Counted from the first letter of the stretch, positions 1 to 7,491 are shown. The stretch is DNA of 9,817 nt from JBBIRT01 sp037441725 (GCA_037441725.1 JBBIRT010000118.1:1-9817), one strand, 5' to 3'. A program made the numbers and translations. The notes: generated from the sequence alone by a model not told the origin.

Positions 1-582
1 ATCTCCCTCAACGATGAGGGAATACCGAGATTAAAGGTTAATCCCATTTATAGAGATATCCTTAATGGGAATCGATTTCCCCCTGAAGGGGATCGAAAAT
101 ATATTCAAGATAAACTTCGGTCAGCCCTTTGGTTAATTCGGAGTATCCACCAACGCCAGAGAACAATATATAAAGTGACTAAAAGCATCGTTAAGTTTCA
201 AAGGGAATTCTTAGATAAGGGGATTCAATTCCTAAAACCCCTCGTCCTCCGAGATGTTGCCGAAGATATTCAGATGCACGAATCCACCATCAGTCGTGTC
301 ACCCATAATAAATATGTGCATACCCCTCAGGGGATTTATGAATTGAAATTCTTTTTCAATGCAGGAATCACCTCCACACAGGGAGAGACTTTGGCTTCAG
401 AGAGTGTCAAGAATCTTGTTCGGGAGATCATCGCCAGGGAAGACCCCAGAAAGCCTTATAGTGATGAAAAATTGGTTCAAATCCTCCAAGGGATGAATAT
501 CCATATTGCCCGGAGGACGGTTTCGAAATACCGAGAGATGATGAAAATCCTCTCCTCCAATGAACGGAGAAAAATTGTCTGA
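1..582 (+). CDS. rpoN: RNA polymerase sigma-54 factor, C-terminal part (5' end outside window)
   Basis: Sigma-54 directs RNA polymerase to -24/-12 promoters and needs an AAA+ activator to open DNA. The reading frame is open from base 1 and continues to TGA at 580-582, giving 193 visible residues, so the N-terminal activator-contact region and much of the core-binding domain lie upstream. Visible parts are the end of the core-binding domain (LKVNPIYRDIL near the left edge), the helix-turn-helix segment with HESTISRVT and NKYVHTPQG (about 238-333), the ELKFFF motif, and the RpoN box ARRTVSKYRE (508-537), which reads the -24 element. The box differs from the common ARRTVAKYRE by one Ala-to-Ser change. 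The tail SSNERRKIV is typical of the family. A GTG at 175 is internal, not the start. In related bacteria rpoN usually follows lptB and precedes hpf and ptsN, as here. Identification is secure. Confidence 0.97.
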   Translation: MSLNDEGIPRLKVNPIYRDILNGNRFPPEGDRKYIQDKLRSALWLIRSIHQRQRTIYKVTKSIVKFQREFLDKGIQFLKPLVLRDVAEDIQMHESTISRVTHNKYVHTPQGIYELKFFFNAGITSTQGETLASESVKNLVREIIAREDPRKPYSDEKLVQILQGMNIHIARRTVSKYREMMKILSSNERRKIV

Positions 583-744
583 CCTTCTTCGGATGAAGAA
601 CAGGATAAAAATGGACAGTCTACCCTCCCATGCACCTTTCCTTCCCGGGAGGAACATTCATGGATGGTAACGTCGCAGGAATATTCTACCTTTGATTTAG
701 ATATAGAGAAGGATTGATCGTGATAAGAGATAAGGAGCAGAGAG
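583..744 (+). promoter_or_regulatory. rpoN-hpf intergenic region with possible leader ORF and hairpin
   Basis: This is the longest non-coding gap in the window (162 bases) and the most likely place for a promoter feeding hpf and the PTS genes. I found no convincing -35/-10 pair and no clear sigma-54 GG-N10-GC pair, so no promoter is called. Two structures are visible. One is a small stem TTCTTC/GAAGAA around GGAT (585-600), without a following T-tract. The other pairs CCTCCC (624-629) with GGGAGG (647-652). The second arm also looks like a ribosome binding site 7 bases before ATG 660, which opens an 11-codon frame reading MDGNVAGIFYL and ending with TGA at 693-695. An in-frame ATG at 630 would lengthen it to 21 residues. 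Function is unknown and this may be chance. Confidence 0.3.
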
Positions 745-1275
745 ATGCAGATGGCCGTTACGTTTCGACATATGGAGGCAGATGAGGGGATTAAGAACTA
801 TGTAAAGGAGAAGATAAAAAAACTTCAAAAATATATCGAAAACCCAATGGAGGTTCATGTTGTTTTATCAGCAGAAAAATTTCGTCATCTCGCAGAGGTC
901 ACAATTGTTGGAAATGACGGGAATTTCAACAGCCAGGGAAAAGACAATGACCTTTATACGGCGATCGATCAGATGGTAGAGAAGATGGAGCGCCAGCTTC
1001 GTGAAAGAAGGGGCAGGGTGAGACGTAAGAGATCGAATCCCCATCCTTCTCCCCCAAAGACCGAGAAATCACTTGAGGAGGAAGATGAGGCCCCTTTTCC
1101 CATTACGAGAAAACATACCCTTGCCAAACCCATGTCCCTTGAGGAAGCCCTCTCCCAATTAGATCTTTCAAAAAGGGATTTTTTCATCTTTATTAACTCA
1201 GAGACAGGCCAGATCAATGTGGTCTGTCGTTCAAAGGATGGGGGATATGAGTGGGTCGAGCCACTTCCAAAATAG
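745..1275 (+). CDS. hpf: Ribosome hibernation promoting factor, long form (HPF/RaiA family)
   Basis: The long HPF binds the 30S subunit at the mRNA/tRNA channel and dimerises 70S ribosomes into inactive 100S particles in slow growth or starvation. The 176-residue protein has the S30AE domain at about 1-92, with a strongly basic end (residues 86-96, RERRGRVRRKR), then a Pro/Glu-rich linker (about 97-120), then the C-terminal dimerisation domain (about 121-176). The latter has the typical KPMSLEEAL, RDFFIFINSETGQINVV and RSKDGGYEWVEP pattern. The length matches long HPF, not the short gamma-proteobacterial Hpf/YfiA. The start at ATG 745 is supported by AAGGAG at 732-737 with a 7-base spacer; an ATG two codons on (751) is too far from it. 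It lies between rpoN and ptsN, a widely conserved order, and its TAG stop is 17 bases before the ptsN start. Confidence 0.96.
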   Translation: MQMAVTFRHMEADEGIKNYVKEKIKKLQKYIENPMEVHVVLSAEKFRHLAEVTIVGNDGNFNSQGKDNDLYTAIDQMVEKMERQLRERRGRVRRKRSNPHPSPPKTEKSLEEEDEAPFPITRKHTLAKPMSLEEALSQLDLSKRDFFIFINSETGQINVVCRSKDGGYEWVEPLPK

Positions 1276-1292
1276 GACTTAAAGAAGAAGAG

Positions 1293-1757
1293 ATGAAGAT
1301 CGTTGATTACTTAAGTGAAGATCGGATCATCCCAGACCTAAAGGGAATGGATAAATCATCCATTTTGAAGGAATTAGCAGCCGTTCTAGTTAAGCCCTGT
1401 CATGTCAATTCAGTGGATGAATTACTCCAGATACTCCTGGATCGAGAAAAACTTAGCTCTACAGGAATTGGGGAAGGAATCGCCATTCCTCACGGTCGAT
1501 TAAAAGGCTTAGATCAATTTCTGATCGCTTTTGGACGCTCCCTCAAAGGGGTAGATTTTGACTCCATTGATCGGAAACCCAGTCAACTCTTTTTTTTGGT
1601 GATGGCTCCAGAGAATTCGGCAGTAGATAACCTAAAACTCCTGAGCCGGATCGTGACTTTATTGAAAAAGGGATCTTTTAAAAAGAGATTGATGGAGGCT
1701 CAGACCCAGAAGGAACTCTTCCAAATCATTTTGGATGAGGATCAAAAGGAGACATAG
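1293..1757 (+). CDS. ptsN: PTS EIIA-Ntr (nitrogen-regulatory IIA component)
   Basis: EIIA-Ntr is a phosphoryl-accepting regulator at the end of the nitrogen PTS relay. It does not transport sugar but, depending on phosphorylation, controls targets such as kinases and potassium uptake in studied proteobacteria. The 154-residue protein is a single EIIA-fructose/mannitol-type domain. The phosphorylated histidine is visible as His67 in GIGEGIAIPHGRL, followed by FFLVMAPENSAVDNLKLLSRI, typical of the fold. I chose ATG 1293 because family members begin MKI-DYLS; the frame is open back to an ATG at 1251, but that would overlap hpf and add 14 residues without family support. The ribosome binding site is weak (purine-rich AAGAAGAAG). 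No separate GAF-containing EI-Ntr (PtsP) lies nearby, so the ordinary EI and HPr downstream are the likely phosphate donors (inference). Confidence 0.95.
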   Translation: MKIVDYLSEDRIIPDLKGMDKSSILKELAAVLVKPCHVNSVDELLQILLDREKLSSTGIGEGIAIPHGRLKGLDQFLIAFGRSLKGVDFDSIDRKPSQLFFLVMAPENSAVDNLKLLSRIVTLLKKGSFKKRLMEAQTQKELFQIILDEDQKET

Positions 1758-1778
1758 GGCCATAAAGATAATCCATGG

Positions 1779-2825
1779 ATGATAGAGTTCGAAGAGTTCA
1801 TTGCACCCCCTATTTCAAACCTATTTTGTTTTTTAGACAGCCTGGAGGATTCTTTGAACAGTCTCATTGTGCAGGCTTTTGAGCAAGATCGAGAATATCA
1901 CTTAGAAATGACCCTGATGGCCGGGCGAAAGGGGCTTAAAAACAGGATCACCCATTCCCAGGTCCAGAAGATGGGATTGGCCTTAACCGGGTTTGTCCAA
2001 TTCATCAATCCTGAGAGACTTCAGATTATTGGAAACACAGAATTGGCTTACTTTAATACCCTGACCCCTGAGATGCAAGAAAAGGTAATCCATCAGATTT
2101 GTAGCCTACCATTGTCTTGTCTGGTGGTTACCCGGAACCTGGAGATACCTGAACTGCTCCTACGAGAGGCCGATCAAAAAGGAATTCCTCTCTTTCGAAC
2201 CAAATTGCGATCCTTCGATTTTATTGAACGGGTAACGAAATTTTTAGAGGAAAAGTTAGCCTCTACGAGCAGCCTCCATGGGGTGCTGATGGATGTCTTT
2301 GGAGTGGGGGTTTTAATCTTAGGAAAGAGTGGGATTGGAAAGAGTGAATGCGCCTTGGACCTCATTCTCCGAGGACATCGATTGGTTGCAGATGATATGG
2401 TTCATCTTCAAAAAAGAGCTCCTAATTCAGTGATTGGGAGTGGCTTCGAGGTCATCCAGCATCATATGGAGATCAGGGGACTAGGAATTATCAACATTCG
2501 AAGCCTATTCGGAGTGGAGGCTATCCGGGAAAGAAAGAAGGTTGATCTCGTCCTCGAGCTGGTGGAATGGGACGCTCAAAGGGAGTATGACCGTTTGGGG
2601 TTTGATGAGGAGAAATTCTCAATCCTGGGAGTCGAGCTTCCATTATTGAGAATACCGGTTACGCCTGCAAGGAATCTGACCACGATCATTGAAGTGGCAG
2701 TTCGTAATCACCTACTCAAGGTAATGGGATATGATTCAGCCCTTGAGTTTGAGAAGAAACTTCTTCAAAGGATGGAGCAGCGAGATGGGGGAGAACGACT
2801 TGAGATTGAGGGCGAGGTGGAGTGA
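1779..2825 (+). CDS. hprK: HPr kinase/phosphorylase
   Basis: HprK uses ATP or pyrophosphate to phosphorylate HPr on Ser46 and also removes that phosphate, linking PTS state to energy status. The 348-residue reading shows an N-terminal domain (to about 155), then the catalytic domain with HGVLMDVFGVGVLI (His167), the P-loop GKSGIGKS (182-189), ADD (204-206) and the family signature EIRGLGIINIRSLFG (231-245). All catalytic landmarks are present. Family members are usually nearer 310-320 residues, and the extra length is at the N-terminus. The ATG at 1779 has no clear ribosome binding site, while an in-frame TTG at 1854 sits 5 bases after GGAGG (1844-1848) and would give 323 residues; either start is possible. 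The target serine is present in the HPr encoded at 4226. The stop overlaps the rapZ GTG start (GTGA). Confidence 0.96.
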   Translation: MIEFEEFIAPPISNLFCFLDSLEDSLNSLIVQAFEQDREYHLEMTLMAGRKGLKNRITHSQVQKMGLALTGFVQFINPERLQIIGNTELAYFNTLTPEMQEKVIHQICSLPLSCLVVTRNLEIPELLLREADQKGIPLFRTKLRSFDFIERVTKFLEEKLASTSSLHGVLMDVFGVGVLILGKSGIGKSECALDLILRGHRLVADDMVHLQKRAPNSVIGSGFEVIQHHMEIRGLGIINIRSLFGVEAIRERKKVDLVLELVEWDAQREYDRLGFDEEKFSILGVELPLLRIPVTPARNLTTIIEVAVRNHLLKVMGYDSALEFEKKLLQRMEQRDGGERLEIEGEVE

Positions 2826-3787
2826 AAAACTTAAGAGTCATACTTATCAGTGGCCTTTCATGATCAGGCAAGACAACGGCCATTAAGGCATTAGAAGATA
2901 TTGGTTTTTACTGTGTTGATAATCTCCCCATCCTCCTTCTACCAAAATTTTTAGAGCTCTGTGAACAATCCGGTGGAAGGATCTCCAAAGTGGCAGTGGT
3001 CGAAGATATTCGAGGTGAAATGTCCTATCCTTCCTCTCCTGTGGCCATTTCAGAACCCACCCTCCAGAATGGATCAACTTCCTTCAAGGAGAGAGATGAA
3101 GAGAAAGATTTCTTAGAGGAGTCAGTCAAGATCATTCAGAATCTCAAGAGGGAAGGGTATCCCCTCGAAATCCTATTCTTAGAATCCTCAGATCCCATTT
3201 TGATGAGACGTTTCAGCGAAACCCGAAGGCAGCATCCATTAGCCATTGGAGGGGGGATTCGGGAGGGATTGCATTTAGAGAGAAAACGACTTCAGGGCAT
3301 TCGAGACCTGGCCAATCGGGTGATTGATACTTCCCAACTCAATGTTCATCAATTAAAAGAGAAGATTCAACAATATGCTCAGGAAGGGCAGGGGTTAAGC
3401 CAGATGACTGTGACCTTTCTCTCCTTTGGCTATAGTTTTGGAATCCCCTTTGAGGCAGATCTCCTGCTGGATGTTCGATTTCTGCCCAATCCCTACTTTG
3501 TTGAAGAATTGAAGAGATTGAGTGGAGATCATCCAAAGATTTCGGATTATATCCTTCGTTGGGAAGAGACGAAAGAATTTTTAAAACGGGTTCAAGAATT
3601 CATTCGCTTCCTTCTCCCCTTCTATGAACGGGAGAGAAAGACCCATTTGACCATTGCGATCGGATGCACCGGAGGGAGACACCGATCTGTGGTCATTGCC
3701 AATCGATTGGCAGAAATGTTCCGTGATGAATTGGTGAAGAGAGGGATCTTTCTATCAGTCCATCACCGTGATATGGAAAAGAGGTGA
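2822..3787 (+). CDS. rapZ: RapZ-family P-loop nucleotide-binding protein, interrupted by an in-frame TGA at codon 14
   Basis: RapZ/YvcJ proteins bind nucleotides; in E. coli RapZ is an adaptor that delivers the small RNA GlmZ to RNase E and so controls amino-sugar synthesis. Whether this role applies here is unknown. The frame starts at GTG 2822, overlapping the hprK stop, and reads VKNLRVILISGLS, then TGA (2861-2863), then SGKTTAIKALED. The lesion falls inside the P-loop, where relatives have GLSGSGKS. From there to TGA 3785-3787 the frame is clean, with FYCVDNLP, FLESSD, RRFSETRRQHPL, VIDTSQLNVHQL, SFGY, DVRFLPNP and IGCTGGRHRSV all intact. No good start follows the TGA before GTG 2990, which would delete the P-loop. 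About 28 residues (3014-3100) appear inserted relative to the E. coli protein, giving 321 codons instead of 284. Sequencing error, recent nonsense mutation or readthrough cannot be told apart here. Confidence 0.9.
2861..2863 (+). other. In-frame TGA codon within the rapZ P-loop
   Basis: Codon 14 of rapZ is TGA where homologues carry Gly in GLS-G-SGK. One G-to-T change from GGA would explain it. The next base is T, a context usually giving efficient termination. I see no strong selenocysteine-insertion hairpin immediately downstream; the best is a 3-bp GCC/GGC stem. TGA serves as an ordinary stop for rpoN, hprK, rapZ, the EIIA gene, ptsI and metK in this window, so a genome-wide code change is excluded. 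Confidence 0.95.
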
Positions 3788-3795
3788 GAAGAAAG

Positions 3796-4224
3796 ATGGT
3801 GGGTGTAGTGGTGGTGACACATTGCCAGTTGGCTGAGGAGATGATTAGAGCAGCCCGGTTGGTCGTAGGAGAGGAATTGAAGCAATTCCAGTCGGTTTCC
3901 ATCAGCCCCGATGAAGGGTCAGAGGAAATCAGAGAAAAGATCATCTTAGCGATTCGAAAAGTCGATGCAGGTCAAGGGGTTCTCATTTTGACCGATATGT
4001 ATGGAGGGACACCCTCCAATATTAGCCTCTCCTTTTTGGAGGAAAAGAAGATTGAAGTGATCACAGGGGTCAATCTTCCAATGCTTTTAAAATTAGCCAC
4101 CTATCAGAATGACATGGATCTGGAGGCCCTGGCTGCTTTCATTACAGATTATGGGCAGAAGAATATCAATCTCGCCAGCGAGGTTCTGAAAAAGAGGGGG
4201 GGCAGAAAGAAGGCAGAGGGTTGA
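3796..4224 (+). CDS. Mannose-family PTS EIIA protein, stand-alone
   Basis: This is a Man-family (PTS-EIIA, fructose-IIA fold) single-domain protein. Such domains take phosphate from HPr on a histidine near the N-terminus and pass it to EIIB or act as regulators. From ATG 3796 it has 142 residues: MVGVVVVTHCQLAEE gives His9 as the predicted phosphorylation site, and LTDMYGGTPSN is the conserved active-site loop. I prefer ATG 3796 because family proteins begin directly with this strand and GAGGTG (3781-3786) lies 9 bases upstream. A GTG at 3784 overlapping the rapZ stop would add four residues and is the alternative. The tail is basic (KKRGGRKK). No EIIB, EIIC or EIID gene is adjacent, and the next gene starts two bases after the stop. 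A regulatory rather than transport role is therefore inferred. The symbol manX is not used because the E. coli gene also encodes EIIB. Confidence 0.92.
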   Translation: MVGVVVVTHCQLAEEMIRAARLVVGEELKQFQSVSISPDEGSEEIREKIILAIRKVDAGQGVLILTDMYGGTPSNISLSFLEEKKIEVITGVNLPMLLKLATYQNDMDLEALAAFITDYGQKNINLASEVLKKRGGRKKAEG

Positions 4225-4225
4225 G

Positions 4226-4492
4226 ATGGAAGTTCAAACCTTTGTCATCCGAAATCGGTTGGGTCTCCATGCAAGGGCGGCCGCTTTATTGGTAAAGACA
4301 GCCAATCGCTTTACCTCAGAGATCCTGATTGAGAAGGATGGGATGGAGGTCAATGCGAAGTCCATCATGGGCATCCTGATGCTGGCTGCCTCAAAGGGTT
4401 CAAGGATTACCTTGAAGGTGGAAGGAAAGGACTCGATTCAAGCCCTTCAAGTCTTAGGGGAATTGATTGAAAATAAATTTGGTGAGGATTAG
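4226..4492 (+). CDS. ptsH: Phosphocarrier protein HPr
   Basis: HPr is the small cytoplasmic carrier that takes phosphate from enzyme I at His15 and hands it to EIIA proteins. The 88-residue protein has NRLGLHARAAALLVKTA, placing the active histidine at residue 15, and NAKSIMGILMLAASKGS, placing the regulatory serine exactly at residue 46. Presence of both sites agrees with an intact HprK at 1779-2825, so this HPr can in principle carry both modifications. Length is standard. The start ATG lies one base after the EIIA stop, with an AGAGGG ribosome binding site (4215-4220) five bases upstream inside the preceding gene, indicating translational coupling. Enzyme I follows two bases after its TAG stop. 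Confidence 0.97.
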   Translation: MEVQTFVIRNRLGLHARAAALLVKTANRFTSEILIEKDGMEVNAKSIMGILMLAASKGSRITLKVEGKDSIQALQVLGELIENKFGED

Positions 4493-4494
4493 GA

Positions 4495-6306
4495 ATGGCA
4501 GTTCAGCAACAGATCAATAAGTTCATTCAAGGCATTGGGGCCTCACCTGGGGTGGCGATTGGGAAAGCCTATTTAGTGGAGCGGTTCAAGGTACGCCTTC
4601 CTCAGAAACAAATCGATCCTGAAAGGGTCGAGGAGGAAACCAAACGATTTCTCCACGCCATTCGAAAATCACAGGATCAGTTGTTGGAGATTAAGGATAA
4701 GATCTTAGATCCAAAGGTGCGACAACATGCCTTCATTTTAGATGTCCATTTGATGATCCTAAAAGATGAGATGTTGTTACAGGATACTTTGGAGACCATT
4801 CGGGAAAAGAAGGTCAATGCCGAGTGGGCCTTAGATCTTACCTTGGAGAAGTTGGATTCAGCTTTTAAGGCCATCGAAGATGAGTACCTGAGGGAACGTC
4901 GAAGCGATCTCCACTATGTCGCAGCAAGGATCTTTCGAAACCTGATGGGAAAGAAGCAGGATGATATCACCAAGATCAAAGGAAAGGTCATTGTGGTTGC
5001 CCATGACCTCTCTCCTGCTGATACCCTCCAAATGAATTTAGAGCATGTATCAGGATTTATCACCGATATCGGAGGGAAGGTTTCCCACACGGCCATCCTC
5101 TCTCGTTCCTTGGGGATTCCAGCTGTGGTTGGACTGGAAGTCGCTACCTCACTCATCAGTGGGGGAGATGTCCTGATCATCGATGGAGAGACCGGGGAGG
5201 TGGTCATCAATCCAACCGAGGAGGTCTCGCAATCCTTTATAGAACGGAGACGTCGAACCCAGTGGGTTGAACGGGAGATCCTTAAATATGCCACCCTTCC
5301 TGCAGAGACGTGTGATGGCTTTCGCATTCGTCTTCAAGGAAATATTGAGATGCTGGAAGAAATCCCTTCCGCTAAAAGACATGGAGCTGAGGGAATCGGT
5401 CTTTACCGAACAGAGATCCTGTATTTGAATCGTAAAGATCTTCCCACAGAAGAAGAACATTTCCAGACCTATCGACGTTTAGCTGAAGAAATTGCACCTG
5501 CCTCGGCGACCATCCGGACATTGGATATTGGGGGGGATAAGTTTCTTTCCAATTATTCAAAGAATAATGAATTGAACCCTGCTTTAGGATTGAGGGCCAT
5601 TCGTTTCAGCATGAAAGAGGTGGATATCTTTAAAACTCAGTTGAGAGGGATTTTGCGGGCGAGTGTCTTTGGAAAACTGAAGATCCTTTTTCCAATGATT
5701 TCAGGAGTTGAAGAGATCAGGCAAGCTAAAGCCATCTTGGAAGAGGTAAAGCGAGAGTTGAGGTCATCAGACGTCCCTTTTGACCCGAAGATTGAGGTGG
5801 GAGCAATGATCGAAATTCCTTCTGCCTCGATGGTGGCCGATCTTTTAGCCCGTGAGGTTGACTTTTTTAGCATCGGGACAAACGACCTCATTCAATATGC
5901 CTTAGCTGTTGATCGAATCAATGAGCATGTCTCCTACCTTTATGAACCTCTCCATCCTGCCATCCTAAGAATTATTCGAGGAGTGGTTCAATCCGCTCGT
6001 CAAGCCAATATACCCGTGGCCATTTGTGGAGAGATGGCGGCAGACCCGGCCTATGCCTTGATCCTGTTAGGATTAGGATTGGATGAATTCAGTATGAACC
6101 CCATTTCTATTCCTAAAGTTAAGAAGGTATTCCGAAAGGTCAGATACCAAGAAATCCGATCCTTCGTTGAACAATTGTTTCAATTTGCAACAGCCTCCGA
6201 GGTCGAATCATTTGTTCGAGGCTGGATGGCTAAACAATTTTCTGAAGATTTTACGGAAGGGGATATGGGAGAAAGAAAAAGGGAGGAAGTAAAACCCTCA
6301 ATTTGA
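4495..6306 (+). CDS. ptsI: PTS enzyme I (phosphoenolpyruvate-protein phosphotransferase)
   Basis: Enzyme I starts the relay by taking phosphate from PEP and passing it to HPr. The 603-residue protein shows the opening IQGIGASPGVAIGKA, the HPr-binding helical region, and the phosphohistidine domain with GGKVSHTAILSRSLGIPA, so His198 is the active residue. The C-terminal PEP-binding barrel has GIGLYRTEILYL (300-311), TLDIGGDK (342-349), NPALGLRAIR (361-370), GAMIEIPSA (436-444), FFSIGTNDLIQYALAVDR (457-474) and ICGEMA (510-515) with active-site Cys511. There is no N-terminal GAF domain, so it is an ordinary EI rather than EI-Ntr (PtsP). A C-terminal tail of about 30 charged residues extends beyond the usual end. 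GGTGAGGA inside the end of ptsH serves as ribosome binding site. It is the probable phosphate source for both EIIA proteins here (inference). Confidence 0.98.
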   Translation: MAVQQQINKFIQGIGASPGVAIGKAYLVERFKVRLPQKQIDPERVEEETKRFLHAIRKSQDQLLEIKDKILDPKVRQHAFILDVHLMILKDEMLLQDTLETIREKKVNAEWALDLTLEKLDSAFKAIEDEYLRERRSDLHYVAARIFRNLMGKKQDDITKIKGKVIVVAHDLSPADTLQMNLEHVSGFITDIGGKVSHTAILSRSLGIPAVVGLEVATSLISGGDVLIIDGETGEVVINPTEEVSQSFIERRRRTQWVEREILKYATLPAETCDGFRIRLQGNIEMLEEIPSAKRHGAEGIGLYRTEILYLNRKDLPTEEEHFQTYRRLAEEIAPASATIRTLDIGGDKFLSNYSKNNELNPALGLRAIRFSMKEVDIFKTQLRGILRASVFGKLKILFPMISGVEEIRQAKAILEEVKRELRSSDVPFDPKIEVGAMIEIPSASMVADLLAREVDFFSIGTNDLIQYALAVDRINEHVSYLYEPLHPAILRIIRGVVQSARQANIPVAICGEMAADPAYALILLGLGLDEFSMNPISIPKVKKVFRKVRYQEIRSFVEQLFQFATASEVESFVRGWMAKQFSEDFTEGDMGERKREEVKPSI

Positions 6307-6329
6307 AACCCTAAAGGAGGAAATCATTC

Positions 6330-7491
6330 ATGGCAATGACAGATTTTTTATTTACTTCAGAGTCGGTCACCGAGGGGCATCCGGATAAGGTGGCAGATCA
6401 GATTTCAGATGCCATCCTGGATGCCATCATTGAAAAGGATCCTGTTGCTCGAGTCGCCTGTGAAACGATGGTGACCACAGGGATGGCCATCATCGCAGGA
6501 GAGATTTCAACCTCTTGTTATGTCCATATGCCATCCATTGTCAGGGAGACGATCAAGGAGATTGGATACAATGATTCTGCTATGGGATTTGATTGGGAGA
6601 CCTGTGCGGTGATCACTTCGATTGATGAACAGTCCCCTGATATTAAACAGGGGGTGGATGAGTCAGAAGATCATGAGCAGGGAGCAGGAGATCAAGGGTT
6701 AATGTTTGGCTATGCCTGTAGTGAGACACCTGAGTTGATGCCTATGCCCATTATCCTTGCTCACCGATTGACCCGAAGATTGGCAGAGGTCAGGAAGAAG
6801 AAGATCCTTGACTTTCTGAGACCAGATGGAAAATCCCAGGTGACCATCCAATATGTGAATGGAAGGCCGATTCGCGTTGACTCCGTGGTCATTGCTGCTC
6901 AGCATTCGGAAAATGTTTCTTATGGGCAACTCCNNNNNNNNNNTGGAGGAGGTCATCTTCAAGGTCATCCCTGAAGGGTTGCGAGATCAAAACACTCAAT
7001 ATTATATCAATACCACAGGACGTTTTGTCGTTGGAGGTCCTAAGGCGGATTGTGGCCTGACCGGAAGAAAGATCATCGTCGATACCTATGGAGGAGTAGG
7101 GAGTCATGGGGGTGGCTGTTTTTCTGGGAAGGACCCATCAAAAATGGACCGGAGTGCTTCCTATATGGCCAGGCATATTGCTAAGAATGTGGTTGCCGCT
7201 GGTCTTGCAGAAAAATGTGAGGTCCAGATCGCCTATACCATTGGGAGGGCAGAACCTGTTTCGGTCATGATCGATACCTCGAGGACCTCAAAGATTTCTC
7301 CTGACAGGATTGCCAGAATCATCCGAGAACATTTTGATTTAAGGCCAAAGGCGATTATCAAATATCTTGACCTTCTCAGGCCGATCTATAAAAATACAGC
7401 TTGTTATGGCCATTTTGGTCGAAATGAACCTGGGTTTACCTGGGAAAACACCCACCGAGCAGAAGAATTGAGAAAAGCGGCTGGACTTTGA
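6330..7491 (+). CDS. metK: S-adenosylmethionine synthetase (methionine adenosyltransferase), split by an assembly gap
   Basis: MetK makes S-adenosylmethionine from methionine and ATP. ATG 6330 follows a near-perfect AAAGGAGG (6313-6320) by 9 bases. Visible motifs are TEGHPDK (14-20, with the catalytic His17), the first family signature GAGDQGLMFGYA (118-129), TGRFVVGGPKADCGLTGRKIIVDT after the gap, and the second signature GGGCFSGKDPSKMDRS, where Cys (7117-7119) replaces the more usual Ala. The end GHFGRNEPGFTWE is standard. Ten Ns at 6934-6943 put the two halves in different frames. One base before and two after the gap must complete codons, so the true missing length must be a multiple of three. 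Alignment with the E. coli protein (five residues between Leu and Glu-Glu) predicts 12 bases and 387 residues. The gene is thus most likely intact. It is followed by ahcY, the next step but one in the methyl cycle. Confidence 0.96.
6934..6943. other. Assembly gap (10 N) inside metK
   Basis: Ten undetermined bases interrupt metK between the codons for QL and EEV. A round-number N run is usually a scaffolding placeholder rather than a measured length. Taken literally it shifts the frame by one, but a 12-base gap would restore it and match family spacing, so the apparent frameshift is an artefact. Confidence 0.97.

Noticed and set aside
585..600. TTCTTC/GAAGAA stem just after rpoN as a Rho-independent terminator
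   Set aside because: Only six AT-rich pairs and no T-tract after it; too weak to call.
2822..3787. Alternative genetic code with TGA read as Gly (as in some candidate phyla)
   Set aside because: TGA ends rpoN, hprK, rapZ itself, the EIIA gene, ptsI and metK at the expected protein lengths, so TGA is a normal stop here.
2990..3787. GTG 2990 as the true start of rapZ
   Set aside because: It would remove the P-loop and FYCVDNLP region, which is recognisably encoded just upstream in the same frame.
4914..5460. Minus-strand open frames inside ptsI (4914-5327 and 5149-5460)
   Set aside because: They are antisense to strongly conserved enzyme I motifs, have no recognisable domain, and are expected by chance from codon bias.
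6859..7491. The second half of metK as a separate gene starting at 6859
   Set aside because: The bases before the N run in that frame encode nothing family-like; the true metK frame continues across the gap once its length is corrected.
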